Positions 15,193 through 24,042 of a stretch of DNA of 64,000 nucleotides are shown one piece after another (the first letter of the stretch is position 1; each line of letters begins with the position of its first letter). The notes under the pieces are model-generated. The model did not search any database. It saw nothing but the letters and a program-made list of their open reading frames with translations, and was not told where the DNA came from. Source of the stretch: Deltaproteobacteria bacterium (GTDB taxonomy: Bacteria > Myxococcota_C > UBA6777); the NCBI GenBank assembly GCA_006226375.1, contig SBHC01000017.1, positions 57,331 through 121,330 of the forward strand. The letters run 5' to 3'. A program made the translations under genes and the position numbers.

Positions 15193-17970
15193 TTAAGAGA
15201 TCTGTTTCATCACAGCTTCGCAAGCATGGCGGATGGGTGTGGAGCCAACCTGGTACAGCTTCTCAATCGCCGCGATCGCCCGGGGGCTGCCGTTGCGTTG
15301 GAGGCTTTGGACTGCCAGGCGCGCCGTTGTCGGATCTTTGCGACCGGCCAGCCAACCGGAGTATTGCTTGCAGAGGGCGTCGACCATGTATTCAAGGCTG
15401 TCTGCGAAGCGTTGACCGACCTGCACAGTCGTCGTGAACAGGAGGACTTGGTCTTCTTCCGCCCACTGCTCGTAGATCCTGTTGTTGTACAGTCCACGGA
15501 GCAGAGGCAGGCAACGTTGGCCCAATTGTCCCAGGCCTTTGAGAGCAGAGCGACGGACGTCTGGGTTCTCATCTGCCAGATTCTTGCGCAACAACGAGAC
15601 CATTTGTGGGGCTGCTTTGCCGCCGCCGTCGCCACATTGGAGCAACGCACGGGTCGCATCGGCGCGAACATCGGGGTCTTCGTGCTTGGCTGCGCGCTGG
15701 AGCAGCGGGCGGCCTGCCGGGTGACCGATCTCGCCAAGTATCAAGCATGTATGACGGACAATCGTGGCCTCTGGGCTGATCACACCGTTGGCCAACTGCC
15801 GGGGTTGGTCCTTGTATTTCTCCGCGAGCACATGGCAGAGAAACTGACGGGCGGTGTAGGACTCCGCCCACAAGAACGACTTGAGCAAGGCGTCGGCGCT
15901 GGGGGGATCGAGGTGGGCAAGGTAGCTCGCAACTTCGTGCTGCACCTTCTCGTTGTTGGGGTTGCTGTTCAAAAGCGAGATCAGCTTCTGGATGACCTTC
16001 TCGCTGTAAGACTCCCGCAAGATGCTCTGCAGGGTGGCGTGCCATTCTTGCGCTTGTCGGTTGCTGCGCTGCGCAAAGATCTTAGAGAGTCGTGAGGTGT
16101 ACGACAGGCAGAGCGCGAGGTGCTCGATCTCTCCCACCGACAACAAGATGGGCTGAAGCTGGCTGAGGACTCGGACCAATCGTTCGAGGTCCAAGACATC
16201 GTGCTCGTGCTCCATGATGCGTGAGATAATCTCGAGAAAGCGGGCCATCAAGCCGCGCTCTTCTTCGTAGGTCATGCGTTGGAGGAGAGCTTGTTCGTCT
16301 CCAGAAGGTTGAAGCCTCGTTCTTGCCAGACTTTGCGCGATTCCAACAGCCTGGTCTGTTCCTGTCGGAGCGGTGTTCTGAGACCGTCCGCCGTCTCGTT
16401 TCTTCATCTCTTGGTACAGAGCCTGAAGGTCAGGGACATACATCTCGGTCAGGTCTTCCACCAGGAAATAGCGGATGTGCTTGAATTGCTGCTCCCACAA
16501 CAGCGTGATGGTGTCTTCAAACGATGAGCGTTGGCGTGAACTGCGGTGCATCACGTGGAAAAATCGGAGGTATTCGTCCGAGTTGAGTCCGGCATCGAAA
16601 ATCAGCTTCCGGATCCCATCGGAGAACAGGAGGTACACGAAGTTGCTGTTGATGTTCTCATCCTCGAAGACCATTTGCCCCGAGTAGATGACCTGGAAGC
16701 GGTCAAGGCGCAACTCCAACATCTCCCGAAACCGGAAGAAGCGTTTCATGTGGTCAAACAGTTGCTGCGAAAACTGCTGTACTGTTGGGTGGTTCAGAGG
16801 GTAAAACTCAAACGCTTGGTACGCCCGGTGCAACAGCTGAATCACTTGCCGGACCTGGTTCAGTTCGTCTTGCGTGGGGGCAACAAACATTGGCAGGCGC
16901 CGGTGCAGGTCGTCTTCTGCGCTTCCCTGCGAAGGGAGCTGCGTCAACACAGGTAACGCGTTGGATGGTGGTGGCTTGGCGACAATGGTCGGGGGCGGCT
17001 CCACCACTTTGGCGGTGTCAGGCATCGGTTGAAGCTGGCCTTGCGCTGCGAGCATCGCTTGTTGTCGTTGTCGCTCTTGGGTCGCACGATTGAGCTGTTG
17101 GCTTGGCTGAGCCTGGTAAGCCACACCGGAGGTGTGCGGGTCTTGGGTTCTTGGAGCGGCCTGCTGAGGAACTTGCATGGAGGAAGACCGCGGTGACATC
17201 GGAACCTGCATCGAGGAAGAGCGCGGCGACACAGGAACCTGCATCGAAGAAGATCGTGGAGACACAGGGACTTGCATCGAAGAAGATCGTGGAGACACAG
17301 GGACTTGCACCGAAGAAGACTGAGGGGACATCGGAACCTGGAACGAAGAAGACCGAGGCGATGCTGGTGTCTGTCTTGGGTGACCCTGTTGAGGCATTTG
17401 AAATGACGAGGTTCCCGGTGCTCCTGGGGCTTGTGACTGTGTGGCTTGTTGGGGAACCTGCACCGAGGACGAGCTCGGCGGCATCGGGGCTGCCACTGGC
17501 ATGTGGGTTTGCCTGGATGGGTCTTGAGTCGGGCTCGCTTCGTTGGGTTGGGCTTCCTCCTGAGCTTGAGGAGGCTGGGGCAGGTCATGGGGCGAAGCGA
17601 TGCTGTGGGGATGACTCTCTCCTGCCTCTTGGGGTGCAAACCCCGGAACAAAAGGAGGTGGAGGCATGTCGCCCGGTTGAAGAGGTGCTTGCGAGTTGGC
17701 TGCGCCCTGCGCTCCTGGAATCGGCGGAGGTGGCGCGACTTGCGACGGAAGCTTGGGTGCTGAAGAGGGCGCCTGTTGTTGCAACTCAGATGGGACTTGA
17801 GAACCCCTGCTCGGCGTAATGGTCTCCACATCGATTGTAATCGACACGGGGAGTTCCTGAGGTGCTGAGGGAACGCTGGTTTGAGCGAGCGTGATCTCCT
17901 GGGCTGGGTTGCCTTCGGGAGCAGGCGCGTGGGCTTGGTCCTTGTCAGGAGTTGGGGAGTGGGCGCTCAT
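15193..17970 (-). CDS. Large scaffold protein: Pro/Ser-rich repeats, shared module, HEAT repeats
   Basis: This protein of about 925 residues starts at the ATG at 17970 (MSAHSPTPDK, AGGA upstream). Residues 1-330 are Pro/Gln/Ser-rich and contain six 11-residue repeats of the type SSSMQVPVSPR. Residues 360-520 hold a module (LLHRAYQAFEFYPLNHPTV, YSGQMVFED, FSDGIRKLIFDAGLNSDEYL, LLWEQQFKHIRYFLVEDL) also seen in the proteins at 18870 and 13621. The C-terminal 250 residues are HEAT/PBS-lyase-like repeats (CLILGEIGHPAGRPLL, DPDVRADATRALL, NPDVRRSALKGLGQLG). No catalytic motif is seen. It is probably a cytoplasmic signalling scaffold, translated with the HD-GYP-like gene downstream. Confidence 0.8.
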   Translation of the reverse strand: MSAHSPTPDKDQAHAPAPEGNPAQEITLAQTSVPSAPQELPVSITIDVETITPSRGSQVPSELQQQAPSSAPKLPSQVAPPPPIPGAQGAANSQAPLQPGDMPPPPFVPGFAPQEAGESHPHSIASPHDLPQPPQAQEEAQPNEASPTQDPSRQTHMPVAAPMPPSSSSVQVPQQATQSQAPGAPGTSSFQMPQQGHPRQTPASPRSSSFQVPMSPQSSSVQVPVSPRSSSMQVPVSPRSSSMQVPVSPRSSSMQVPMSPRSSSMQVPQQAAPRTQDPHTSGVAYQAQPSQQLNRATQERQRQQAMLAAQGQLQPMPDTAKVVEPPPTIVAKPPPSNALPVLTQLPSQGSAEDDLHRRLPMFVAPTQDELNQVRQVIQLLHRAYQAFEFYPLNHPTVQQFSQQLFDHMKRFFRFREMLELRLDRFQVIYSGQMVFEDENINSNFVYLLFSDGIRKLIFDAGLNSDEYLRFFHVMHRSSRQRSSFEDTITLLWEQQFKHIRYFLVEDLTEMYVPDLQALYQEMKKRDGGRSQNTAPTGTDQAVGIAQSLARTRLQPSGDEQALLQRMTYEEERGLMARFLEIISRIMEHEHDVLDLERLVRVLSQLQPILLSVGEIEHLALCLSYTSRLSKIFAQRSNRQAQEWHATLQSILRESYSEKVIQKLISLLNSNPNNEKVQHEVASYLAHLDPPSADALLKSFLWAESYTARQFLCHVLAEKYKDQPRQLANGVISPEATIVRHTCLILGEIGHPAGRPLLQRAAKHEDPDVRADATRALLQCGDGGGKAAPQMVSLLRKNLADENPDVRRSALKGLGQLGQRCLPLLRGLYNNRIYEQWAEEDQVLLFTTTVQVGQRFADSLEYMVDALCKQYSGWLAGRKDPTTARLAVQSLQRNGSPRAIAAIEKLYQVGSTPIRHACEAVMKQIS
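17173..17370. repeat. 33-bp tandem repeat, six copies, coding
   Basis: Five full 33-bp units (17173-17337) and one diverged unit (to 17370) lie in the scaffold gene. They encode SSSMQVPVSPR variants on the minus strand. The third and fourth units differ by a single base, which points to recent unit duplication. Confidence 0.85.
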
Positions 17971-18136
17971 TGAGTATAGTCCTATGGAATCTCTGGGATA
18001 CAAAACTTGGGATCTCAACCGTCTCTCTCTATAAGCGGCCCCTTTCCCCAAAAAGTTTAATTCTTTTTCCTACCTTTCTATGATAGGCTTGTGCAGAGTC
18101 CGACTCGATAGCATAGGTATTAAGATAAGGGTGCGA

Positions 18137-18853
18137 ATGAAGATGAGAAAAAGCAAGCCTACACAAACACCTTGGGTGGTGTGCTTGTACGGAGTTTTGG
18201 TGCTGGGATGTTTTCTGACGGCTTGGGTCGGAGGTTCTTCCTCTGCAGAAGCCCAAGAGGTTTCCTACCGATTGCGCGTTCCCAAACGGATCGCAGACTG
18301 GAAGACGCTCTCTCGCTCTGTAGGCTCCAAGCTTCGCACGATCTTGATGCAGCGCGGTTTTGTGATCCGCCCCATGCGCTCGATTCAAAACGGCTATCAC
18401 CTGGACATCTCCCTCGCGATCGAAGAGGCCTTTCCCAGCGACGAAGCCGCTACGTGCACGATTCAGATCGCCATGCAGATTGTGGTGTTGCCGCAGAAAC
18501 GTCTGGTCATGAACGCTTCAAGCTCTGGCTCGTCGCGGTTTAACCGCGCCACCAAGTTCACGCGGGCCAAGCGCAATCGCCTTCGACGTATGGCTCTCGA
18601 CAAAGCCACCCGTTACTTCCGATCCAACATCCATCGCGCGATCAAGAAAATCGAGCGGCGCAAGCGGACCTTGCCCAAAAACAAAATCTTGGGGCAGAAG
18701 TGGCGTCGTCGTGGGCGGGCTCGTTATCGAGGCTGGCGGAGTCGTCGTCGAGGACGTCGCAAAAATGGAAAAAGTATCCCGTACAAAGTGATTGCTCCCA
18801 ACCTGGACGCGCAACGTCATCGTCCTCCATTCCCGGCGCAGGGAGGTCAATAA
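18137..18853 (+). CDS. Secreted basic protein of unknown function
   Basis: The ATG at 18137 has AAGGG 5 nt upstream and opens a signal peptide (hydrophobic stretch VVCLYGVLVLGCFLTAWVGG, cleavage near SAEAQ). The mature protein, about 200 residues, has an N-terminal alpha/beta-like part (LRVPKRIADWKTLSRSVG, GYHLDISLAIEEAF) that could be a small lipoprotein- or BON-like fold. A helix of charged residues follows, then a strongly Arg-rich tail around residues 175-215. I do not recognise a family. It is divergent from the scaffold gene and 16 nt upstream of the next gene, so probably cotranscribed with it. Confidence 0.65.
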   Translation: MKMRKSKPTQTPWVVCLYGVLVLGCFLTAWVGGSSSAEAQEVSYRLRVPKRIADWKTLSRSVGSKLRTILMQRGFVIRPMRSIQNGYHLDISLAIEEAFPSDEAATCTIQIAMQIVVLPQKRLVMNASSSGSSRFNRATKFTRAKRNRLRRMALDKATRYFRSNIHRAIKKIERRKRTLPKNKILGQKWRRRGRARYRGWRSRRRGRRKNGKSIPYKVIAPNLDAQRHRPPFPAQGGQ

Positions 18854-18869
18854 GGTAGGTTCCTCAACG

Positions 18870-20033
18870 ATGGAATACATTGTTCGTTCACATCAGGTTG
18901 CTGTTTCTCCAGAGCATCTGGGACGTGCCCAAGATGCGATACTTGCGCTCCAACATCTTCTCCATGAAGTGGATGATTTCTCTCCGCTCTCGATCTGCCA
19001 CAACCCCTCCTTTCATCAGTGGAACGAGCTGCTTTCTACCTACCATACCTTCCATGGCACCTTGCACATTGGCCTGACTCCCTACCACTTTTGGCTGGGT
19101 CAGGAAGCATGGCATGAGGTGCCTGTTGCGACGTCGATGTTTCTCTCCAGTCGTTTGTTTCAGGCAGGGTTGCGAAGCTGGAGTATGGAGCCGCAGCTCG
19201 ACGATGAAGAGCACCTGCGATGGATTGCCTTGCTCGCGGCCTGGTGGAACCACTCTTTGCAAGACAACTTGTTGTCGGTGCTGTGGGAGCAGTCGTTTCA
19301 CTCCATCGATTACGACGAACTCTCTCCCATCACCGAATCTTCGAACGCTTCTCCCGGTGAATGGGACGAGATGGTCCACGGCTTGTACGAGCTTCAGCAA
19401 GCGGACCCTGCCCAAAAGTGGAACTTTGTTCCTCGCGGTTTTGACCCCTCGGACTCCACATCACCGGAGCGAGCCAGCGACTCCATCCAGGAGCTGTTGG
19501 GAGAGACCTTCAGCCTGGAAGAGAAGGCGATGGTCCAGGACCTCCTGGCTTCAGAAGAGGAACAAATACCCCTGCGAGCCAGCGACTTGTTCTTGCTGGT
19601 GCTGATGCATTGCAAGCGACCCGAAGACATCGCGCCGCTGCAGTCTTGGACCGAACCGATTGCCCGCTCTCTGCTGGTGGAGAGGCAATGGTACGCTTTG
19701 GTCTTTTTGTCGGAAGACCTGCAGCGGATGGTGAGCCAGCTCCCTGAAACCATTCAACCTTTGGCCCAGCAACTGTTGGGACACTTTATGGAGTTCCTTT
19801 GCAGCCCCGAACAATTGATGTTGGTTGCGCCGGAGTTGATGAAATGGTCCAGGCTTCCTGTCGCGGAGCAGGGTGGAATGCGAAATTATCTTCGCTGTCT
19901 TGCCGCCTATCGACCCGATGCGCTGGGAGAGATGGCGGAGCTGGAGGCAGAGCGAGTGCGCCGCAATATGCAACAATTAACACACAGCATTCTGCGTCCA
20001 TCAAGTCCCTACTCTGGAGAGTTTGAACTATGA
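18870..20033 (+). CDS. Protein with the shared helical module; HD-GYP partner
   Basis: This 387-residue cytoplasmic protein starts at the ATG at 18870. Residues 60-165 match the module in the scaffold protein at 15193-17970: FHGTLHIGLTPYHFWLGQEA, MFLSSRLFQAGLRSW, LDDEEHLRWIALL and SVLWEQSFHSIDYDEL, the last paralleling LLWEQQFKHIRYFLVED. The rest is helical, with LRASDLFLLVLMHCKRPED and QLPETIQPLAQQLLGHFMEF. It has no catalytic motif. It overlaps the following HD-domain gene by 4 nt (ATGA), so the two proteins are probably made in fixed ratio. Confidence 0.75.
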   Translation: MEYIVRSHQVAVSPEHLGRAQDAILALQHLLHEVDDFSPLSICHNPSFHQWNELLSTYHTFHGTLHIGLTPYHFWLGQEAWHEVPVATSMFLSSRLFQAGLRSWSMEPQLDDEEHLRWIALLAAWWNHSLQDNLLSVLWEQSFHSIDYDELSPITESSNASPGEWDEMVHGLYELQQADPAQKWNFVPRGFDPSDSTSPERASDSIQELLGETFSLEEKAMVQDLLASEEEQIPLRASDLFLLVLMHCKRPEDIAPLQSWTEPIARSLLVERQWYALVFLSEDLQRMVSQLPETIQPLAQQLLGHFMEFLCSPEQLMLVAPELMKWSRLPVAEQGGMRNYLRCLAAYRPDALGEMAELEAERVRRNMQQLTHSILRPSSPYSGEFEL

Positions 20034-21547
20034 ATCCCAAAGAGCCCTCTCCAGCAGAGAAAGACTTCCTCCGGATGTTGGGTGGTTCATGGGGCGCGCC
20101 GACATCCGGTGTTTCGCTAGATTCGCTTGAACTGTTCCCCCACGACGACTCTTCAACTTTGGCTCGTCGCTGGCTGGAAAGTTGGGTGTCTCTGTGTGAA
20201 CGGGCCGAAACCACGAAGCATTGGGACGAGCTCGAAGCCGATGTCGCGAAATGTTTGGAGCTTTGCAACTCTCTTGTGAAACGGGAAGCTCCTCTTGTCC
20301 TCTACACCTACGGGGGGTTGGTGGGGATCAATCGCAAGCGGATTTCCCTGTCGGACGAACTCATCTCCCGGTTGCGTCCTTGGCTGGAGTGGATGGGGCG
20401 GCTGCGGTGTGGAGGTCTTCGGGTTCAGCGTGTTCTTTCGATGGAGGAGTTTCGCCCCTGGCTGGAGTCTTCGCTGCTGGGCCTGGGCTCATCTTCCGTC
20501 TCTGAACAGGAGCCATCTGGGTGTTTGGAGCGTTTGAGTCAGGCAGAAGGTCAACGACGGTGCCTGCAGTGGGCGCGGCAGGAAGAGGGGCAATGGCAAC
20601 GACGTCTCTCGTCTCCAGGACAGTATGCGATGGAGTTGTACGCCTGTCTCCTGCGTTGGGTGCAACATCGCTACAATCCATTGCAGCCCAGGCCTCCTCG
20701 TCAGCAAGCGACAGCGATCCTCCGAGCGTTTCTTCGATTAACCGAGCAACATCCTCTTCAGTTCCTCGGCTTCCACATGCAGGACGAGCTGACGGCGTAC
20801 CAGTCCTATCACGTTGCCAATACCGTGATGTTGTCGCTGCTCTTTGGACAGGCTTTGGGTCTTTCTCGGAAGCAGCGTCTGGAGTTGGGCTGGGCCGCCT
20901 TGGAGCACGACTTGGGCAAGCTGAATATTCCGGCCAACCTGCTTCAAAAAACAGAGCCGTTGTCCGCGGAAGAGATTGAAGAGATTGAGCGACTGCCGTT
21001 GCACACCGTCAAGCAGCTTGTGGGGCAGGAGTTTGGTTGGGACAGGTTGAAGCAAGCCCTGATTGCTCTGGATGTTCGGTTTCGCCCGGTTGCATCGGGA
21101 GACTCCAAGCCCTCAAACCTGACTCTCTCGGACGAACCCTCTATGGTGATGAGCCGGATTATCTCGCTCTGCTCGTGCTTTGATGCGCTTTGTTCCGAGC
21201 GTCCTTTCCGCTCGGCCCTCAAGCCTGTCGACGCTCTGGCTTTGATGCGTGGACCTCTGGCCCAACAGTTTGATGGCGTCTTGTTGCGACGCTTTGTGGT
21301 CTTTGTGTGGCCGTCGATTCGTGCGGCTGCTGGGGAGTCATGGCACGTAAGCGCAGACACCGCAGAAGATCCGCGCGCCCTGGATCGAGACCTCGCGCCT
21401 CCCACGCTTCAGGAGCTACAACGCGAGCTGTACGAGTACCGGACCCTCAAACAGATCTCTGAGCCTTCTCCCGAGGAACGTCGACGCATGCAGTGGCTGC
21501 AGCGCTACCTGACCCTCAAGTTACAGGCTGCAATGGAGCCCGGCTAA
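20030..21547 (+). CDS. HD-domain protein with degenerate GYP half
   Basis: This 505-residue protein has an N-terminal region (residues 40-165) like the module of its neighbours (YTYGGLVGINRKRISLSDEL, then LRCGGLRVQRVLSMEEF). A HD-GYP-type domain follows at about 220-410. The metal-binding dyad is kept (LEHDLGKLNIPANLL) and HVANTVMLSLLFGQALGL precedes it. The usual HH...GYP segment reads LDVRFRPVASG, so the GYP part is lost; CSCFDALCSERPF marks the last conserved helix. It is the reverse of the paralogue at 13621, which keeps GYP and loses HD. The end carries a coiled-coil-like helix. Confidence 0.82.
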   Translation: MNPKEPSPAEKDFLRMLGGSWGAPTSGVSLDSLELFPHDDSSTLARRWLESWVSLCERAETTKHWDELEADVAKCLELCNSLVKREAPLVLYTYGGLVGINRKRISLSDELISRLRPWLEWMGRLRCGGLRVQRVLSMEEFRPWLESSLLGLGSSSVSEQEPSGCLERLSQAEGQRRCLQWARQEEGQWQRRLSSPGQYAMELYACLLRWVQHRYNPLQPRPPRQQATAILRAFLRLTEQHPLQFLGFHMQDELTAYQSYHVANTVMLSLLFGQALGLSRKQRLELGWAALEHDLGKLNIPANLLQKTEPLSAEEIEEIERLPLHTVKQLVGQEFGWDRLKQALIALDVRFRPVASGDSKPSNLTLSDEPSMVMSRIISLCSCFDALCSERPFRSALKPVDALALMRGPLAQQFDGVLLRRFVVFVWPSIRAAAGESWHVSADTAEDPRALDRDLAPPTLQELQRELYEYRTLKQISEPSPEERRRMQWLQRYLTLKLQAAMEPG

Positions 21548-21593
21548 TCGCGTGGCGAGGCTTCGCAAAGGACTTCAACAAAGAGAAACAATC

Positions 21594-22541
21594 TCAGGCG
21601 AGGTCCCAATGCCACAAGGTTGAGCTTGCTGCTCCCTTTGACATCGCAAGACACAGCCCAAACAAGCTTTCTCCCTCTGGATGGACTTGCATGCGACAGA
21701 TCTCTGGGCCAAGCTTGGTGCCGAAGGGAAGGGTTCGCTTGATGCGCTTGCGTGTGGATGTGTCCCAGAAGGTAAGCCACGACTTCTCTTTCGGGTCACC
21801 AGCGACCAACAACTGCGAGCCATCCGGTGTATACGCGATTGCGGTGGGGGAGAAGTCTGCACAGTCTTTCCATCGCAGACGAAGGGTCATCGTCTCGGTT
21901 TCGAGGTTCCAGACGTTCACTTTGTAACCCTCTCCACCGCCACAAGGGTCGATCAATCCGGCGACATGGACGCCATCGGGAGACGCTGCAACATCCCAAA
22001 ACGCGCTGTAGTAGCGAAAGCCAACCTGACCCAGGCGCTTCTTGTCTGCAGCGGCCTGACTGTACCAACTCAGCTTGTTCACATGAGTGACAGCAAACCT
22101 CTCGTGCCCCGGTAACCAAGCAGCTTTGGTTGCGGCTTCATCGCTGTACCCATGCAGGGCTACTTTTTTGTGAGTCTTTCCGTCTGCTGCTTTGAGGACA
22201 AAGACTGTTGTGTCGTTGGATGCCAGGAGTAGCTCTTCCGATGCATCAATCGCAAGATGACTGATGTAGTTCTCGTTGCTGGTTTGCCAAACAATCTCAC
22301 AGGTCTCACGATCCCACACATACAGATTCTTTTCGCCGACGCCGTACAGGTGGTTACCGCTGGGAGTGGAGGTTAAGCTCCACATGTGTTCTGCTTTTGC
22401 GATGGGATAGGTGCACTCCTCTCTTTCTGGAAGAGACACTCCTGTGACCTCTGTCTCTGTGGCCAGCGCGAGGCCGTCGTGCCAGACGGTCAGGTCCACG
22501 GGTTTTCCTGGAAGATTGATGAACTTCTCCACATCACTCAT
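21594..22541 (-). CDS. WD40-like beta-propeller protein
   Basis: This 315-residue cytoplasmic protein without signal peptide is built of repeated beta-propeller blades. Recognisable blade cores are SLTSTPSGNHLYGVGEKNLY ending in VWDRET, LAIDASEELLLASNDTTVFV, WDVAASPDGVHVAGLID with VNVWNLET, and IAYTPDGSQLLVAGDP with LTFWDTST. It is probably a protein-interaction domain. The count of seven blades is inferred from length. It lies 75 nt downstream of the NTF2-VOC gene on the same strand. The bounding gene on the other side converges on it. Confidence 0.75.
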   Translation of the reverse strand: MSDVEKFINLPGKPVDLTVWHDGLALATETEVTGVSLPEREECTYPIAKAEHMWSLTSTPSGNHLYGVGEKNLYVWDRETCEIVWQTSNENYISHLAIDASEELLLASNDTTVFVLKAADGKTHKKVALHGYSDEAATKAAWLPGHERFAVTHVNKLSWYSQAAADKKRLGQVGFRYYSAFWDVAASPDGVHVAGLIDPCGGGEGYKVNVWNLETETMTLRLRWKDCADFSPTAIAYTPDGSQLLVAGDPKEKSWLTFWDTSTRKRIKRTLPFGTKLGPEICRMQVHPEGESLFGLCLAMSKGAASSTLWHWDLA

Positions 22542-22616
22542 ACAAAAACTCCTTTGTGGGATGGCTTCTCTTCTACCGAGGAAGAGAGTGAGAGGTGGCT
22601 TTTCGTGCCATCCTTC

Positions 22617-23399
22617 TCATCCCTTTGTGGGGATGGGCTCAAAGAATGTGAGTACGTTGTTGGAAGGGTCGGAGATGTTAAAGGAGCGGTCGCCCCAAGG
22701 CTGATCGCAAAGAGGACCAGGCTCAAGGCCTTGCTCTGTGATGTGGCTGTGCAACGCATCCACACCAGGCCAGCGGATGGAAACGCTGCTACCTGGCTCG
22801 CAATCCCCGGTGTGCTCCGAGATGTGGAGGTTTACCTCGCCACACCGAATGCCTGCGTAGACAGGAAACCGTGGAGCATGACGCCATTCAAACACCACTG
22901 CAAAGCCCATCCTGCCGTAAAACTGTCGGCTTTCGTTCCAATCCAGCGCGCGAAAGGCCGGAATCACCTGTTGGTCCTGATGTTCAAACCGTGGAGGCTC
23001 TGGAGTCGCTCCGATCTGGGTGCGAATCGCTGCGAGGTCCGATGTTTCCGTCACGCGACAAAGCTTGCCATCCTTTTGTTCCAGCGTTGCTTGGGTGTGA
23101 AACTCCACCGGCTGGTGGGTCCCTTCGCGTTGCCAGATGTGGCCGAGGTGTGTGCCCGTCCAAGTCACGGAGCAGGTTGCCGTGTCTCCTTCGACAGAGA
23201 GGTTGGACTCCTCCGCTTTGAGGTCTGGAAATCCACCCCAGATCTGTCCTTGGTAGGCCCAAAACGAGTCAAACCCTTCGGTGGTTTGGCCGAACGCTCC
23301 CTTCACCACGACGTCTTCGTGGGCGATGTCGTTGAGTTCCACGTCCCATTCTGTCCAAACTTTGCTGTACCAGGACTTTATGAGCTTTGATAATTTCAT
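22617..23399 (-). CDS. SnoaL/NTF2-like domain fused to a glyoxalase (VOC) domain
   Basis: This 260-residue protein starts at the ATG at 23399, which has GAGGAG 8 nt upstream. Residues 1-125 are a SnoaL-type NTF2 fold (LIKSWYSKVWTEWDVELNDI, GFDSFWAYQGQIWGGFPDLK, TATCSVTWTGTHLG). Residues 140-255 are a VOC fold of the bleomycin-resistance type (VIPAFRALDWNESRQFYGRM, GEVNLHISEH, PWGDRSFNISDPSNNVLTFF). Each half is normally a separate small enzyme or binding protein. A role in modifying or sequestering a small organic compound is plausible but not shown. Confidence 0.8.
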   Translation of the reverse strand: MKLSKLIKSWYSKVWTEWDVELNDIAHEDVVVKGAFGQTTEGFDSFWAYQGQIWGGFPDLKAEESNLSVEGDTATCSVTWTGTHLGHIWQREGTHQPVEFHTQATLEQKDGKLCRVTETSDLAAIRTQIGATPEPPRFEHQDQQVIPAFRALDWNESRQFYGRMGFAVVFEWRHAPRFPVYAGIRCGEVNLHISEHTGDCEPGSSVSIRWPGVDALHSHITEQGLEPGPLCDQPWGDRSFNISDPSNNVLTFFEPIPTKG

Positions 23400-23507
23400 G
23401 ACGAGCTTCTCCTCTCTGTTGATGGGAAAAGCATAGGCTCCCTGTCTGTCATATTCGTACACATGACGAGCATGACTTTGGAAAACGGTGACTTCCAGAG
23501 GCTTGTC

Positions 23508-23909
23508 TCAGCGACCGATCTTGTAGCGGTATACGATGTAAAGAGCCACAGCAAAGTCAAACGAAACACAGGCTATGGCGTACCAGGTTGGTACAATATG
23601 ATGGCCTGGACCCAACAAATGAAGGGCCAGATCCCAGGTGGGGTGCAAGGCCCATCCAGCCGCCAGCCACAGCAGAGAGTGCCTTACCGCTAGCAGGTAA
23701 AAGACTCCATACGCCAGCACGCCAAGCGCCTCAATGCCAGTCCATGAGGCATTGCCCCATGCGGCGGAGAAGCCGATGTAAATGACCGCAGCGAGAACCA
23801 AGCTGCGGCCAAGCAGCTTTTGCATGGTGGGCAAGCGCAGCTGATGTGCAAACCATAGCAAGGGGCTGACGAGCACCAAACCCAGTAGAAACCACAACGT
23901 GTACATCAT
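23508..23909 (-). CDS. Small four-helix membrane protein (DUF6010-like)
   Basis: This 133-residue protein has four hydrophobic segments (MMYTLWFLLGLVLVSPLLWF, then around residues 35-50, 60-85 and 108-128). A conserved-looking loop carries LHPTWDLALHLLGPGHHIVP with His and Asp residues. This arrangement resembles DUF6010 proteins, whose function is unknown; the assignment is from memory of the pattern and tentative. The start is either of two adjacent ATGs. It lies about 110 nt upstream of the NTF2-VOC gene on the same strand. Confidence 0.55.
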   Translation of the reverse strand: MMYTLWFLLGLVLVSPLLWFAHQLRLPTMQKLLGRSLVLAAVIYIGFSAAWGNASWTGIEALGVLAYGVFYLLAVRHSLLWLAAGWALHPTWDLALHLLGPGHHIVPTWYAIACVSFDFAVALYIVYRYKIGR

Positions 23910-24042
23910 CCGTTCATCTCACCTGTCTTTTTCATGGTCCAAGTCTTTCATCAAGTCAGCCCTGGAGCGGTGGCCTTAGGACGGGCTACCGCGTGGCTTA
24001 TTCCGTTGATACTTTCCTTGCTTTTACCACGAATGGAGACGA

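Noticed and set aside
17173..17370. CRISPR-like array
   Set aside because: The 33-bp units are contiguous without spacers and keep the reading frame of the scaffold protein.
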